A DNA stretch of 64,000 nucleotides from Aggregatibacter actinomycetemcomitans (GCA_017160915.1 JACAWG010000061.1:186685-250684), one strand, 5' to 3'. Shown: positions 19,613 through 28,438, counted from the first letter of the stretch. Notes: generated by a model from the letters alone, not told the origin. Program-made: numbers and translations.

Positions 19613-19726
19613 CGAATGACTCCGATGTCCTCCGGAGTAAGGAATTGATTTTTTGATAAATGCAAAATACGTTTTTGAAAAATTTTTGTAAAGATTTTGA
19701 TTTGAATTGATAAATTATTTTATTGA

Positions 19727-19745
19727 TATAATATTGTATATACAA
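19727..19745 (+). promoter_or_regulatory. Promoter -10 box with overlapping palindromic operator of the toxin-antitoxin module
   Basis: A TATAAT box lies at 19727-19732. Right after it TTGTATATACAA (19734-19745) is a perfect 12-base palindrome covering the expected start of transcription. An operator there is the usual design for autoregulation by a ribbon-helix-helix antitoxin. Confidence 0.55.
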
Positions 19746-19788
19746 CATTTCAGATCCCGAAAGTGCAATAAGAGAAGCCTTTTGTAAT

Positions 19789-19983
19789 ATGGAGGGCGAA
19801 ACTTTAATTGATACACGGGAAGATCATGCTAGCGACCCACCAACAGAATGGTTCATTTCTGAAACCAATTTTGGCATAAAATTAAAAGTCTGTTTTATAG
19901 AAAAAGACGGTAATTTTTATATCCGCACTGCATACGCTCCAAACGCGGAAGAGATCCGTATTTATGAGAAATATGGAAAATAA
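19789..19983 (+). CDS. Probable toxin of a type II module, possibly 5' truncated
   Basis: A 64-residue protein. The segment TREDHASDPPTEWFISETNFG, followed by KLKVCF and the ending AYAPNAEEIRIYEKYG, is characteristic of a small bacterial family often wrongly called ADP-ribosyl-dinitrogen reductase hydrolase and commonly paired with a small DNA-binding partner. The frame is open upstream to 19732 and still reads family-like (ISDPESAIREAF), but no ATG lies there, and a stop ends it at 19729. So either an unusual start is used or about 20-30 N-terminal residues have been lost. The downstream gene begins 15 bases later. Toxic activity is not shown. Confidence 0.6.
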   Translation: MEGETLIDTREDHASDPPTEWFISETNFGIKLKVCFIEKDGNFYIRTAYAPNAEEIRIYEKYGK

Positions 19984-19998
19984 ACTTAGGAGAACACT

Positions 19999-20316
19999 AT
20001 GTCTAACTTAACTGAACAATGGGAAAACGGTACACTTGGACGCGATGAAAACTTCGTTAAGAAATCAGGTAGAACAAGACAAGATTTAGACGAGAAACTG
20101 GCATTACAGCCAATTTCAATCAGATTACCAAAAGAGCTTATACAAGACCTGAAAGATATCGCTCAAATTAACGGGCTTGGCTATCAACCGCTAATAAAGC
20201 AAATCTTGAATAGATTTGTAGACGCAGAAAAGAAAATGATGGCTAACGAACGAATTAGCGAACTTAAAAAATTAAGCAATAAAATTGAAAAATCCGGCAA
20301 AAGAAAAATTGCATAA
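19999..20316 (+). CDS. Ribbon-helix-helix (CopG-like) antitoxin
   Basis: A 105-residue protein with a ribbon-helix-helix segment at about 37-72: strand ISIRLPKELIQDLKDIA followed by the second helix around QPLIKQILNRF. N-terminal residues 1-35 are polar (EQWENGTLGRDENFVKKSG), as in antitoxins that wrap their toxin, and the C-terminus is Lys-rich. AGGAGAA precedes ATG. It follows the putative toxin by 15 bases, shares its promoter and probably represses it at the palindrome at 19734. The low GC of both genes compared with neighbours suggests acquisition. Confidence 0.75.
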   Translation: MSNLTEQWENGTLGRDENFVKKSGRTRQDLDEKLALQPISIRLPKELIQDLKDIAQINGLGYQPLIKQILNRFVDAEKKMMANERISELKKLSNKIEKSGKRKIA

Positions 20317-20358
20317 ACATACATTGTAGAAAATCAAAGCTCATCTAAAATCACTCCG

Positions 20359-20390
20359 ACGGCACGCCTCTCCCAACGCGTGCCGTTTAT
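20359..20390 (+). terminator. Terminator of the toxin-antitoxin module
   Basis: ACGGCACGC (20359-20367) and GCGTGCCGT (20378-20386) form a 9-base stem with a 10-base loop, followed by a short T-rich stretch. Two isolated USS copies lie further on, near 20415 and 20470. Confidence 0.7.
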
Positions 20391-20537
20391 TTCAAATCCA
20401 CCCGAAATTCCCACCGCACTTTTGCCACACCGATCACACTTTCAAAATAAAAACACCGAAAAAATCCACCGCACTTTTCCCTTTAGTGTAAGCGTTGTAA
20501 AATAAATTTTATCCAAATTCGTCAACGGGATATTGTT

Positions 20538-21905
20538 ATGAAGCGCGCGAATTTTCCTTTCCGATTAACGTTGCTGACAAGCGTGGTCACGTTGCTTGCG
20601 GCTTGCCATTCCATTATTTATCAACCCACCAAAACCATTGAACAAATCGATCTGCAACGCGGTTATCGTTTGGAAAACACCATGCAACAAGCGCTGCAAA
20701 AAGAGAATCTGGTGATTATGACTTTTTCCGGCGGCGGTTCGCGGGCGGCGTCTTTAGGTTATGGCGTGTTGGAGCAATTTAAAAACGCCGCGGTGCGTCC
20801 GACGGAAAAAGGCGATACCCTGTTGCAAAATATTGATGTGGTGTACGGCGTGTCGGGCGGTTCGGTGTTGGCGGCGTATTTTGCGCTAGAAGGGCAGGAT
20901 GTGATCCCGAAATTTAACGAATCTTTTTTGAAAAAGGACTTTCAAAAGAAAGTGATTAACGAAGTGTTTTCCATGAGCAACGTGCCTCGGCTGACCTCAC
21001 CGCAATTCGGGCGGAGCGATTTGTTGCAGGAACAGTTGAATCTTGCGTTATATAAAGGGAAAAAATTTGCCGACCTCGCCCAACAACGAAAAGGGCCTTT
21101 TGCGGTGATCAATGCCACGGACATGACCATGGGGCAAAAAATATCCTTTACCCAAGATTTCTTTGATTGGCTTTGTCTGGATTTAAACGATATTGAAATT
21201 GCCCGCGCGGTGGCGGCATCCAGCGCCGTGCCGTTAATTTTTTCACCGGTGACGCTCAATAATCATGGTGGCGCCTGCCATATCCATAGCAAAAAAACGA
21301 TGTTGACCGAACAGCCGGGCTATCAGCTCCTGCTGAACAATTTCAACGCCATGGAAAAGCGTTTTGCCCGTTATCAAAATAATCCCGAAAAAACCTATTT
21401 GCATTTGGTGGACGGCGGTTTAACGGACAACTTGGGCTTGGCGAGTTTATTGGATATGTCGAATTTGTTGAGTATGCGTAAGCTCTATGCGGAGCTGAAA
21501 AACACCAATCTGCGCAATATTGTGGTAGTGAACGTCAATGCGCAAAACGAACGCACCAGCCAGATTGATAAATCGGCGGATGTGCCGGGCGTGAAAGAGG
21601 TGGTCAATACGGTTATCAGCGTGCCTATTGATAAGGCGACGGAATCCACATTGCAATATTCACAAAAATTTGCCGATCAATGGAATGCTTACGCCAAACG
21701 CAAAAAAGACGTGAAAATTAAAATTTATTTTGTGAATTTGAGCTTACGGAATCTGCCTGAAGGACAGTTAAAAAAAGATGTGTTACATATCGGCACGTCT
21801 TTCTATCTGCCGGAATCCGATGTGGATAAACTGCGCGAAGCCGCCAAGATTTTATTGGAACAATCGAAGGAATATCAGGCGGCATTGGAAGCGTTACGGC
21901 AATAA
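20538..21905 (+). CDS. Patatin-like phospholipase lipoprotein
   Basis: A 455-residue lipoprotein with lipobox LAAC (Cys23). The patatin domain spans about 55-330: oxyanion-hole glycines SGGGSRAAS (64-72), nucleophile Ser106 in GVSGGS, and catalytic Asp292 in VDGGLTDNLG. The Ser-Asp dyad hydrolyses phospholipid or lysophospholipid ester bonds; substrate and side of the membrane are unknown. The C-terminal 110 residues are Lys-rich and helical. It is a single-gene unit with a strong dyad covering its stop codon. Confidence 0.88.
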   Translation: MKRANFPFRLTLLTSVVTLLAACHSIIYQPTKTIEQIDLQRGYRLENTMQQALQKENLVIMTFSGGGSRAASLGYGVLEQFKNAAVRPTEKGDTLLQNIDVVYGVSGGSVLAAYFALEGQDVIPKFNESFLKKDFQKKVINEVFSMSNVPRLTSPQFGRSDLLQEQLNLALYKGKKFADLAQQRKGPFAVINATDMTMGQKISFTQDFFDWLCLDLNDIEIARAVAASSAVPLIFSPVTLNNHGGACHIHSKKTMLTEQPGYQLLLNNFNAMEKRFARYQNNPEKTYLHLVDGGLTDNLGLASLLDMSNLLSMRKLYAELKNTNLRNIVVVNVNAQNERTSQIDKSADVPGVKEVVNTVISVPIDKATESTLQYSQKFADQWNAYAKRKKDVKIKIYFVNLSLRNLPEGQLKKDVLHIGTSFYLPESDVDKLREAAKILLEQSKEYQAALEALRQ

Positions 21906-21940
21906 CTTCCCCTCTTTCGTCAAACGGAGGGGAAGTTATT
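21901..21940. terminator. Terminator between converging patatin and iron-binding-protein genes
   Basis: AATAACTTCCCCTC (21901-21914) and GAGGGGAAGTTATT (21927-21940) are exact complements with a 12-base loop. The left arm includes the patatin stop codon. A USS follows at about 21946-21955. Confidence 0.75.
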
Positions 21941-21977
21941 CCTAAAAAGTGCGGTCATAAAAAACAACGTTTTTCGC

Positions 21978-23084
21978 TTACTTCAACTGAATGAAAAACG
22001 TACCTGTCGGCGTGATCGGCAGGTAGTTTTTGTGGAAATCCATGAAAGTTTTTTGCGGATCCACGTCGGCAAATGCCTGCGGATACAGGGTTTTCGCCAT
22101 AAATTGCGCACTGGCTAAATCCACCATAGAACGCGACGCGGTGTGATACATGCCGTAAACGCGGTGATTTTTTACCGCCGGCAGTTCATTCCAGCCCGGG
22201 CGTTGGGTGAAACCTTTAAGGCGATGTTGTGCGTCGTCTTCGCTAATCCCGATGCCCATGGACATCATTTCCGCGTTGGTGTCGTGCCCCATTTCCGTAC
22301 CGGAAATAATCACCACCTCAGGTTTGGAAGTCAGCAGCTGTTCCGCGTTGATCGGTCCCCAGTTTTCCACAAAAGGCGCGCTGATATTATCGCCGCCCAC
22401 CATGTCGGCAATGGCGCCCCACATATTTTTACCGAAAGTGAAGCTGTATTCGCCCGGCCCTTTGTTACCGAATTCAATATAAATTTTCGGCTTCGGTTGC
22501 TTGGCATCTTTCACCCGTTTTTGAATATCGGCAATGCCGTCGGCGTATTCCTTGGCAATTTTTTCCGCGCGCGCTTCCGTGCCGGCAAGCTGTCCGAAAA
22601 TGCGTGCGCTTTGGGTGTGGCGTTCTACGGTTTGCGCATTAAAATCCACCACCACAATCGGCACGCCCGCCTGTTCAATACGCGGCAGTTCGCTTGCCAG
22701 CGTTTGATATTGCCATTCCGCCAGAATTAACACATCCGGCTTTAACGCCAAGGTTTTTTCCGTAGAAAACGTGCCGGTGTTCACATTGCCCACATCGGCA
22801 ATGTTTTTCAGCTGCGGCATTTTCTCACTGAATAACGCCCAGCTGCCCGGGTTAAATTTCTCCCAAAACTCGCGGGAAATGCCCGCAATGTGTTTGAAAT
22901 TCTCCACCCCGGTTACCGCGATATAATCGGGATAATAAAAACCCAGCACCGCATTTTTCACCGGTACATCCACCTTCACGTCGCGCCCCAGCACATCTTT
23001 AATGGTTTTTACCTCTGCCTGCGCGTGCATTCCAAGGGTCAATAAAGCGGCGACAAAAAGGCGGCGTACAACGGTTTGTTTCAT
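21978..23084 (-). CDS. ABC transporter periplasmic iron/siderophore-type binding protein
   Basis: A 368-residue class III (FecB/BtuF-fold) binding protein. A signal peptide covers about 1-23 (ending AQA). Features are an early VLGRDVKVDVP strand, GVENFKHIAG, the LKPDVLIL segment and a C-terminal lobe with GNKGPGEYSFTFGKNMWGAIADMVGG. The family delivers ferric siderophores, haem or cobalamin to an inner-membrane permease. Permease and ATPase genes are not adjacent, so it either serves a distant transporter or is an orphan. A weak Fur-like sequence lies about 50 bases upstream. Confidence 0.82.
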   Translation of the reverse strand: MKQTVVRRLFVAALLTLGMHAQAEVKTIKDVLGRDVKVDVPVKNAVLGFYYPDYIAVTGVENFKHIAGISREFWEKFNPGSWALFSEKMPQLKNIADVGNVNTGTFSTEKTLALKPDVLILAEWQYQTLASELPRIEQAGVPIVVVDFNAQTVERHTQSARIFGQLAGTEARAEKIAKEYADGIADIQKRVKDAKQPKPKIYIEFGNKGPGEYSFTFGKNMWGAIADMVGGDNISAPFVENWGPINAEQLLTSKPEVVIISGTEMGHDTNAEMMSMGIGISEDDAQHRLKGFTQRPGWNELPAVKNHRVYGMYHTASRSMVDLASAQFMAKTLYPQAFADVDPQKTFMDFHKNYLPITPTGTFFIQLK

Positions 23085-23133
23085 AGCAATATCCTGTGTG
23101 AGTGAATAATCGGGTAAAGTGGTGGGATATTAT

Positions 23134-23152
23134 TTAAATAAGATTCGTTATC
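23134..23152 (-). promoter_or_regulatory. Weak Fur-box-like sequence upstream of the iron-binding protein
   Basis: The 19 bases match the Fur consensus GATAATGATAATCATTATC at about 12 positions, with the right half ending GTTATC. It lies 50 bases before the start codon at 23084. Fur control would fit the predicted iron role but the match is marginal. Confidence 0.3.
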
Positions 23153-23238
23153 AAATCGGATGAGTGTCAAAATACACTGGACGGGGCTGAGGCTTTCTTC
23201 TAGTATGTCGCCTTACGTTTCACCTTTGATGGAAAATA

Positions 23239-23634
23239 ATGACCCGAATCAACCTTGTTCCGCCCACCGAATTATGCGATCAACATTTGCTCGCCGAACA
23301 CCGCGAACTCACCCGCATTCCCAACGCCGTCGCCAAAGGCAAATTTCATTTAAAAGGACAGCCGACGGAATACAAACTGGGCGAAGGTCATGTGCGTTTT
23401 TTCTTTAACAAAATGGCTTTTCTGAAAAAACGCTACGATTTGCTCCACGCCGAATGCAAAGCACGCGGTTTCAACGTGAAATATATCTGGAACAAAGACT
23501 TACCGTCGGATCCCGCTTTATGGCTGGATTACGAACCCACCGAACACGCGCTGGCACTCAACCGCGCACGCATTCGGGAACGGATGCCGGCTAAGGCGCG
23601 GTTTACGGCACACAAAAAACACTTGGAAAAATAA
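23239..23634 (+). CDS. Pyrimidine dimer DNA glycosylase, T4 endonuclease V-like
   Basis: A 131-residue base-excision repair enzyme that removes UV-induced pyrimidine dimers and nicks the abasic site. It aligns from residue 1 with phage T4 DenV: MTRINLV, then ELCDQHLLAEHREL, LGEGHVRFFF-K and KRYDLLHAECKARGFNV. The catalytic N-terminal amine is Thr2 after Met removal, and Glu23 and Arg22 are conserved, so the ATG at 23239 must be the start; longer frames would destroy it. The gene appears intact and sits alone between an iron-binding protein gene and a PuuB-like oxidase. Confidence 0.9.
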   Translation: MTRINLVPPTELCDQHLLAEHRELTRIPNAVAKGKFHLKGQPTEYKLGEGHVRFFFNKMAFLKKRYDLLHAECKARGFNVKYIWNKDLPSDPALWLDYEPTEHALALNRARIRERMPAKARFTAHKKHLEK

Positions 23635-23720
23635 CCGCACTTTTGCCTGCCCTCGCACAAATATTGACTTCTCCCCCTTGCGTAGTAATATGCTCCCACT
23701 TTCCATTACAGACTTTTTTT

Positions 23721-25016
23721 ATGCTAGCGTTTTCACATCAGGAACATATTGAATCCTACTATTCCGTCACCCGTAACCAACATTTTGAGTTGCCGCCGTT
23801 AAGTCAAAAAGCATCCGCCGACGTTTGCGTGGTGGGCGCGGGCTTTTTCGGTTTATCCACGGCGCTGGAGCTTGCCGAGCAAGGCAAAAGCGTCATTGTG
23901 CTGGAAGGCGCACGGATAGGCTTCGGCGCCTCGGGTCGCAGCGGCGGGCAGGCGATTAATGGGTTTGAGGACGGCATCGACGAATATATTGCGCAGGTGG
24001 GCTTGGAAACCGCCCGCAAGCTGTGGCAGATGTCGCTGGAAGCCATTGAGATTATTGACGAACGCATTGCCAAATACGGTATTCAATGCGATTGGAAGAA
24101 AGGCTATGCCACCTTGGCGTTAAATGAACGCCGCATGGAGGATCTCATCGCTATCGAAAAAGCCAGCCATGAGATTTTCGGCTATCAAAATATGCAGCTG
24201 TGGGATAAAGCCAAGCTGGAACAACATCTGGGCAGCAAAATTTATTACGGCGCATTGTACGACAGCAATTCCGGGCATTTACACCCGCTCAATTATTGCC
24301 TCGGTTTGGCGAAAGCCTGTTTGGATCTGGGCGTGCGCATTTATGAGCAGTCGCCGGTAGTGGATTTGCAGGAAAAAGCCACGGAAATTGAAGTGATCAC
24401 CGATCAAAGTTCGGTCATAGCCAAAGATGTGGTATTGGCGACCAACGCCTATATCGACGCCCTGCCGAAAAGCATTCACCACGGCATTGCGCGCAAAATT
24501 CTGCCGGTGGAAAGTTTTATTATCGCCACCGAGCCGTTGGATCAAGCCACCGCCGATTCGGTGATTAACAACGGAATGTCCGTGTGCGACAGCAATTATT
24601 TACTGGATTATTATCGTTTAAGCGCCGACAATCGCTTACTGTTCGGCAGCGACTCCAGTTCGGAAAAAGACATGATTGAAGTCATGCGCGGCAATATGTT
24701 GCACGTTTTTCCGCAGTTGGAGCAAGTCAAAATTGACTACGGCTGGGGCGGACCTATCGACATGACCATCAATTCCAACCCGCATTTCGGGCGCATTTCG
24801 CCGCATATTTATTTCGCCCAGGGCTATTCCGGGCACGGCGTCGCGCTCACCGGTTTGGCGGGGCGCATTGTGGCGGAAGCCATTTTAGGCAATGACGAGC
24901 GCTTAACGATTTTTGGCAAATTAAAAGTGCCTTCCGTGTTCGGTGGCAAATTGGTGAAGAATCTGGCATTGAAAATCGGCGTTAATTATTATCGTTTCTT
25001 AGACAAATATCGTTGA
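23721..25016 (+). CDS. puuB: FAD-dependent amine oxidoreductase, PuuB-like
   Basis: A 431-residue DAO-family flavoprotein. The FAD-binding GAGFFG is at 39-44, with EGARIGFGASGRSGGQ following; the C-terminus carries GYSGHGVALTGLAG, typical of gamma-glutamylputrescine oxidase. PuuB oxidises gamma-glutamylputrescine during putrescine use, but no other puu gene lies here, so the substrate could be another secondary amine. ATG at 23721 follows a T-rich stretch without a clear ribosome site; upstream codons of the open frame do not resemble the family. Confidence 0.8.
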   Translation: MLAFSHQEHIESYYSVTRNQHFELPPLSQKASADVCVVGAGFFGLSTALELAEQGKSVIVLEGARIGFGASGRSGGQAINGFEDGIDEYIAQVGLETARKLWQMSLEAIEIIDERIAKYGIQCDWKKGYATLALNERRMEDLIAIEKASHEIFGYQNMQLWDKAKLEQHLGSKIYYGALYDSNSGHLHPLNYCLGLAKACLDLGVRIYEQSPVVDLQEKATEIEVITDQSSVIAKDVVLATNAYIDALPKSIHHGIARKILPVESFIIATEPLDQATADSVINNGMSVCDSNYLLDYYRLSADNRLLFGSDSSSEKDMIEVMRGNMLHVFPQLEQVKIDYGWGGPIDMTINSNPHFGRISPHIYFAQGYSGHGVALTGLAGRIVAEAILGNDERLTIFGKLKVPSVFGGKLVKNLALKIGVNYYRFLDKYR

Positions 25017-25140
25017 TTTTATAGGCAAATTTATTTCTTTTAGTTATACGATAGAGAAAATGATTATTTTATTCGGCGCAGATTTACTGTAATAATCCAC
25101 CGCACTTTTCGTCTTATTAAGCAAAATAAAGGAACGACTT

Positions 25141-25920
25141 ATGAAAAAATCCATTTTAGCCAAAGCATTACTGTTAACCGGTTTAGCCTTCGGTATCGCC
25201 ACCCAAGCGACGGCGGGCGAAATTTCCGATCGCGTGGAAAAAACCAAAACCTTATTGGTGGGCACGGAAGGCACTTACGCACCGTTCACTTTCCACGATG
25301 ACAGCGGCAAATTAACCGGTTTTGACGTGGAAGTCATCGAAGCGGTGGCGCAACGTTTAGGCTTGAAAATTCAATTTAACGAAACCCAATGGGATTCCAT
25401 GTACGCCGGCTTAAACGCCAAACGTTTCGACTTAATCGCCAACCAAACCAACCCAAGCCCGGAACGTTTGAAAAAATACCTTTACACCACGCCTTATAAC
25501 TACTCCACAGCGGTTATCGTGACCAAAGAAGGCGATGACAGCATTAAAACCTTTGAAGATTTGAAAGGCAAAAAAGCGGCGCAATCCTTAACCAGTAACT
25601 ACGGCAAAATCGCCAAAGCCAACGGCGCGGAATTGATCGTGGTGGACGGTTTGGCACAAGCCTTGAAACTGATCACGCAAGATCGTGCACAAACCACGGT
25701 AAACGACCAGTTGGCGGTGTTGGATTACTTCAAAAAACAACCGAACGCCGGCTTAAAAATTGCGGTGAAACGCGATGAAAAAGTGCCTTCCGGTTTCGCC
25801 GTGTTAAAAGGTGAAGAACCGTTGGTGGAAAAAATCAATCAGGCGCTGGAAGAATTACGAAAAGACGGCACCTTGAAGCAAATCTCAATTAAATGGTTCG
25901 GTGATGACATTACTCAATAA
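25141..25920 (+). CDS. Amino acid (cystine-type) ABC transporter binding protein
   Basis: A 259-residue periplasmic family 3 solute-binding protein. The signal peptide covers about 1-25 (ATA|GE). The mature part shows [28 protein letters not shown] and the C-terminal [20 protein letters not shown]. It resembles FliY/TcyJ-type cystine binders, but ligand specificity cannot be read from sequence alone. AAAGGAACGACTT precedes the start. It forms an operon with the overlapping permease and ATPase genes and is not lipid-anchored, unlike the binding protein at 11.5-12.3 kb. Confidence 0.9.
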   Translation: MKKSILAKALLLTGLAFGIATQATAGEISDRVEKTKTLLVGTEGTYAPFTFHDDSGKLTGFDVEVIEAVAQRLGLKIQFNETQWDSMYAGLNAKRFDLIANQTNPSPERLKKYLYTTPYNYSTAVIVTKEGDDSIKTFEDLKGKKAAQSLTSNYGKIAKANGAELIVVDGLAQALKLITQDRAQTTVNDQLAVLDYFKKQPNAGLKIAVKRDEKVPSGFAVLKGEEPLVEKINQALEELRKDGTLKQISIKWFGDDITQ

Positions 25921-26626
25921 TTTTCTCGCCTCCCTCCCCTTTATGAACGCAGAAAGAGCTGATGAAGTCATCAGCTCTTTTTGGCCTATGTTGGAAGCGG
26001 CAATTGATAAAACCATTCCGTTGGCAATTATTTCCTTCTTTGCCGGTTTAGTGATTGCGTTGGGCGTGGCGGTGATTCGTACCATGCCGAAAAGCGGCAT
26101 CGGTTTGCGTGTGTTGCAACTGCTTTGTCGCATTTATGTTTCCACCATTCGCGGTACACCGATGTTGGTGCAAATTTTCATTATTTTCTACGGGCTGCCG
26201 GAAGTGGGCATCAAGCTGGATCCCTTTCCGACGGCGATTATCGCCTTTTCCATTAATATCGGCGCCTACGCTTCGGAAACCATTCGCGCGGCGATTTTGT
26301 CCATTCCCAAAGGACAATGGGAAGCCTCCTATTCTATCGGCATGAACTATTTCCAAACCTTCACCCGCACCATCATGCCGCAAGCCTTGCGCGTGTCCGT
26401 GCCGCCGCTATCCAACACTTTCATCAGCAATGTGAAAGACACGTCCTTAGCGTCTTTGGTGCTGGTGACCGAAATGTTCCGCGTGGCGCAAAACATCACG
26501 GCGGAAAACTATGAATTTATTATGATTTATAGCGAAGCGGCGTTAATTTACTGGTGTATTTGTCTGGTTCTGTCATTTGCGCAGGAACGCTTGGAAAAAC
26601 GCCTGTCCCGCCACTTACAAGCCTAA
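25904..26626 (+). CDS. Amino acid (cystine-type) ABC transporter permease
   Basis: A roughly 240-residue inner-membrane permease with about five hydrophobic spans and the EAA loop near [25 protein letters not shown] place the start at ATG 25904, inside the end of the binding-protein gene (17-base overlap, translational coupling); a GTG one codon upstream and an ATG at 25943 are alternatives. It would form the channel for the cystine-type importer with the ATPase encoded ten bases downstream. Confidence 0.88.
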   Translation: MTLLNNFLASLPFMNAERADEVISSFWPMLEAAIDKTIPLAIISFFAGLVIALGVAVIRTMPKSGIGLRVLQLLCRIYVSTIRGTPMLVQIFIIFYGLPEVGIKLDPFPTAIIAFSINIGAYASETIRAAILSIPKGQWEASYSIGMNYFQTFTRTIMPQALRVSVPPLSNTFISNVKDTSLASLVLVTEMFRVAQNITAENYEFIMIYSEAALIYWCICLVLSFAQERLEKRLSRHLQA

Positions 26627-26635
26627 GGAAAGCCT

Positions 26636-27403
26636 ATGTTAGACGTTCGCAATATTCATAAAACATTCAATGGCAATCAGGTGCTGAAAGGAATCGATTT
26701 TCAGATTCAAAAAGGCGAAGTGGTGGCGATTCTCGGTCCTTCCGGTTCCGGCAAAACCACGTTTTTACGCTGTTTAAATTTACTGGAACGCGCCGAACAG
26801 GGCACATTGCGTTTCACCGACGGCAGTCTGGCGCTGGATTTCGCCAAGAAAATCAGCAAAGCCGACGAATTAAAACTGCGTCGCCGCTCTTCCATGGTGT
26901 TCCAACAATACAATTTATTTCCCCATCGCACGGCACTTGAGAACGTGATGGAAGGCATGCTTGTGGTGCAAAAGAAAAGCAAGGCGGAAGCGGAACAACG
27001 CGCCGTGGAATTGCTCACCAAAGTAGGCTTAAAAGACAAAATGCATTTGTACCCCTCCCAATTGTCCGGCGGGCAACAACAACGCGTCGGCATTGCGCGC
27101 GCATTGGCGGTGCAGCCGGACATTATACTGCTGGACGAACCCACCTCGGCGCTGGATCCGGAATTGGTCGGCGAAGTTCTACAAACCTTAAAATTACTGG
27201 CGCAGGAAGGCTGGACGATGATTATCGTCACCCACGAATTGCAGTTTGCCCGCGATGTGGCGGATCGGGTGATTTTAATGGCGGACGGCAATGTGGTGGA
27301 ACAAAACAGCGCGCGCGAATTTTTTGAAAACCCGCAACAGGAACGCACCAAACAATTTTTGTTGCAGGCAAAAATTCCGGTCTGCGTGGAATATGAAATT
27401 TAA
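26636..27403 (+). CDS. Amino acid (cystine-type) ABC transporter ATPase
   Basis: A 255-residue ATPase with Walker A GPSGSGKTT, signature LSGGQQQR, Walker [13 protein letters not shown] and switch VTHELQF. AAGGAAAG precedes ATG at 26636. It completes a binding protein-permease-ATPase operon for polar amino acid uptake, and converges on tusB with only eight bases between stops and no clear terminator. Confidence 0.92.
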   Translation: MLDVRNIHKTFNGNQVLKGIDFQIQKGEVVAILGPSGSGKTTFLRCLNLLERAEQGTLRFTDGSLALDFAKKISKADELKLRRRSSMVFQQYNLFPHRTALENVMEGMLVVQKKSKAEAEQRAVELLTKVGLKDKMHLYPSQLSGGQQQRVGIARALAVQPDIILLDEPTSALDPELVGEVLQTLKLLAQEGWTMIIVTHELQFARDVADRVILMADGNVVEQNSAREFFENPQQERTKQFLLQAKIPVCVEYEI

Positions 27404-27411
27404 CCCGTCAC

Positions 27412-27699
27412 TTAAAGGGCGATTTGCGGATAGTATTGTTCGCTGATTGCCACAAAATCCGATAAAGAAATCGACCGCACTTTTGTTGATGACGGCAAAA
27501 GTGCGGTTAAATTTCGCGCCAAAATATCCGCTTCCAACGCAACGCATTGCGCCTCACAGCGCGCCAGTAAATCCGCCTGTTTTAACGCCAATAACACGCC
27601 GTCCTGCCACAGCACGACCGCATCCTGCGCGGTGGCATTCAGCAAATAACGTTCCAGTTCGGCTTGGGAATAATGGGCTTGGGAAAAGGTATAAAGCAT
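27412..27699 (-). CDS. tusB: tRNA 2-thiouridine sulfurtransferase subunit TusB
   Basis: A 95-residue subunit of the TusBCD complex that relays sulfur from TusA to TusE and MnmA for 2-thiolation of the tRNA wobble uridine. It has the normal length and begins MLYTFSQAHYSQAELERYL. A facing USS pair (27474-27484 and 27497-27507) lies inside the coding sequence, so a surface segment is encoded by uptake signals. It is last in the order yheO-tusD-tusC-tusB. Confidence 0.93.
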   Translation of the reverse strand: MLYTFSQAHYSQAELERYLLNATAQDAVVLWQDGVLLALKQADLLARCEAQCVALEADILARNLTALLPSSTKVRSISLSDFVAISEQYYPQIAL

Positions 27700-27701
27700 A
27701 A

Positions 27702-28064
27702 TCAGAAGGTCAGAATTTTTTCACTTTGTTGCAGAATATTGATCAGCTGTTTACGCGGCAACACCTCGCAGTTTAACGATAAATCCTGCGCATAAAGTTG
27801 AAATTGTTGCAGGGAATCGGCGCAAACATAACGCCGTTCAATGTCGTATAAATCCAATAATTTCAATGCGCTTGCCGTGTCTTTTTGCAAAAGCCGTTCT
27901 GCCTGTTGATGTTTTTGCAAATTCAACACGCCGTCATCCAAGAAAAATACCGCGATGTCCTCTTCCGCGCAAAATGCCGTGGCGGCGAGCAACGCATCCA
28001 ATCCTTCGCGCGTATTTGCCGTGCCGTAAGGCGCGTGGCGGAAAATAAAGGCAAGTTTGCTCAT
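27702..28064 (-). CDS. tusC: Sulfurtransferase complex subunit TusC
   Basis: A 120-residue DsrF-like subunit of TusBCD. The N-terminus KLAFIFRHAPYGTANTREGLDALLA is characteristic. It has a structural rather than catalytic role in the sulfur relay. Its start overlaps the tusD stop by four bases and tusB begins two bases after its stop, so the three subunits are translationally linked. Confidence 0.95.
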   Translation of the reverse strand: MSKLAFIFRHAPYGTANTREGLDALLAATAFCAEEDIAVFFLDDGVLNLQKHQQAERLLQKDTASALKLLDLYDIERRYVCADSLQQFQLYAQDLSLNCEVLPRKQLINILQQSEKILTF

Positions 28065-28438
28065 AGGGTTATCACCCGGTCAGCTTGTAACAAGGCTTGA
28101 CTGAATTCGCCCAAGCCGGCAAGTTGAAAAACGTCCGCCAGATTAACCGCACTTTTATCGGCTGCAGAATCGCTATCTACTACGCCGCGTCGTTGAGCCG
28201 CGGCAACGCACAAATGCAACGGCACGTTAAATTGACGGGAAAATGTCTGCCAGGCTTGAACTAAATGGAATTCGTCGTTAGCGGGATAAATCAAGGCGTT
28301 GCCGTTGGTTACGCCGCCCTGATAAAAAAAGATTTGGCGAATCTGATGTTTTTGCACCAGCACTTGTGCCAGTTGGTACGCCAGAAACGCGCCTTGACTG
28401 CCGTAAACCGGTTGTTTCACCACCAACACATAATCCAT
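28061..28438 (-). CDS. tusD: Sulfurtransferase complex subunit TusD
   Basis: A 125-residue DsrE-like subunit carrying the active-site cysteine, Cys77 in LHLCVAAAQRRG, which accepts persulfide sulfur from TusA. The N-terminus YVLVVKQPVYGSQGA fits the family. A USS copy is present within the gene (near 28147). It starts three bases after yheO ends. Confidence 0.95.
   Translation of the reverse strand: MDYVLVVKQPVYGSQGAFLAYQLAQVLVQKHQIRQIFFYQGGVTNGNALIYPANDEFHLVQAWQTFSRQFNVPLHLCVAAAQRRGVVDSDSAADKSAVNLADVFQLAGLGEFSQALLQADRVITL

Noticed and set aside
25050-25080. Fur box before the cystine-type binding protein
   Set aside because: AT-rich sequence (AAAATGATTATTTTATT) lacks the paired half-sites.
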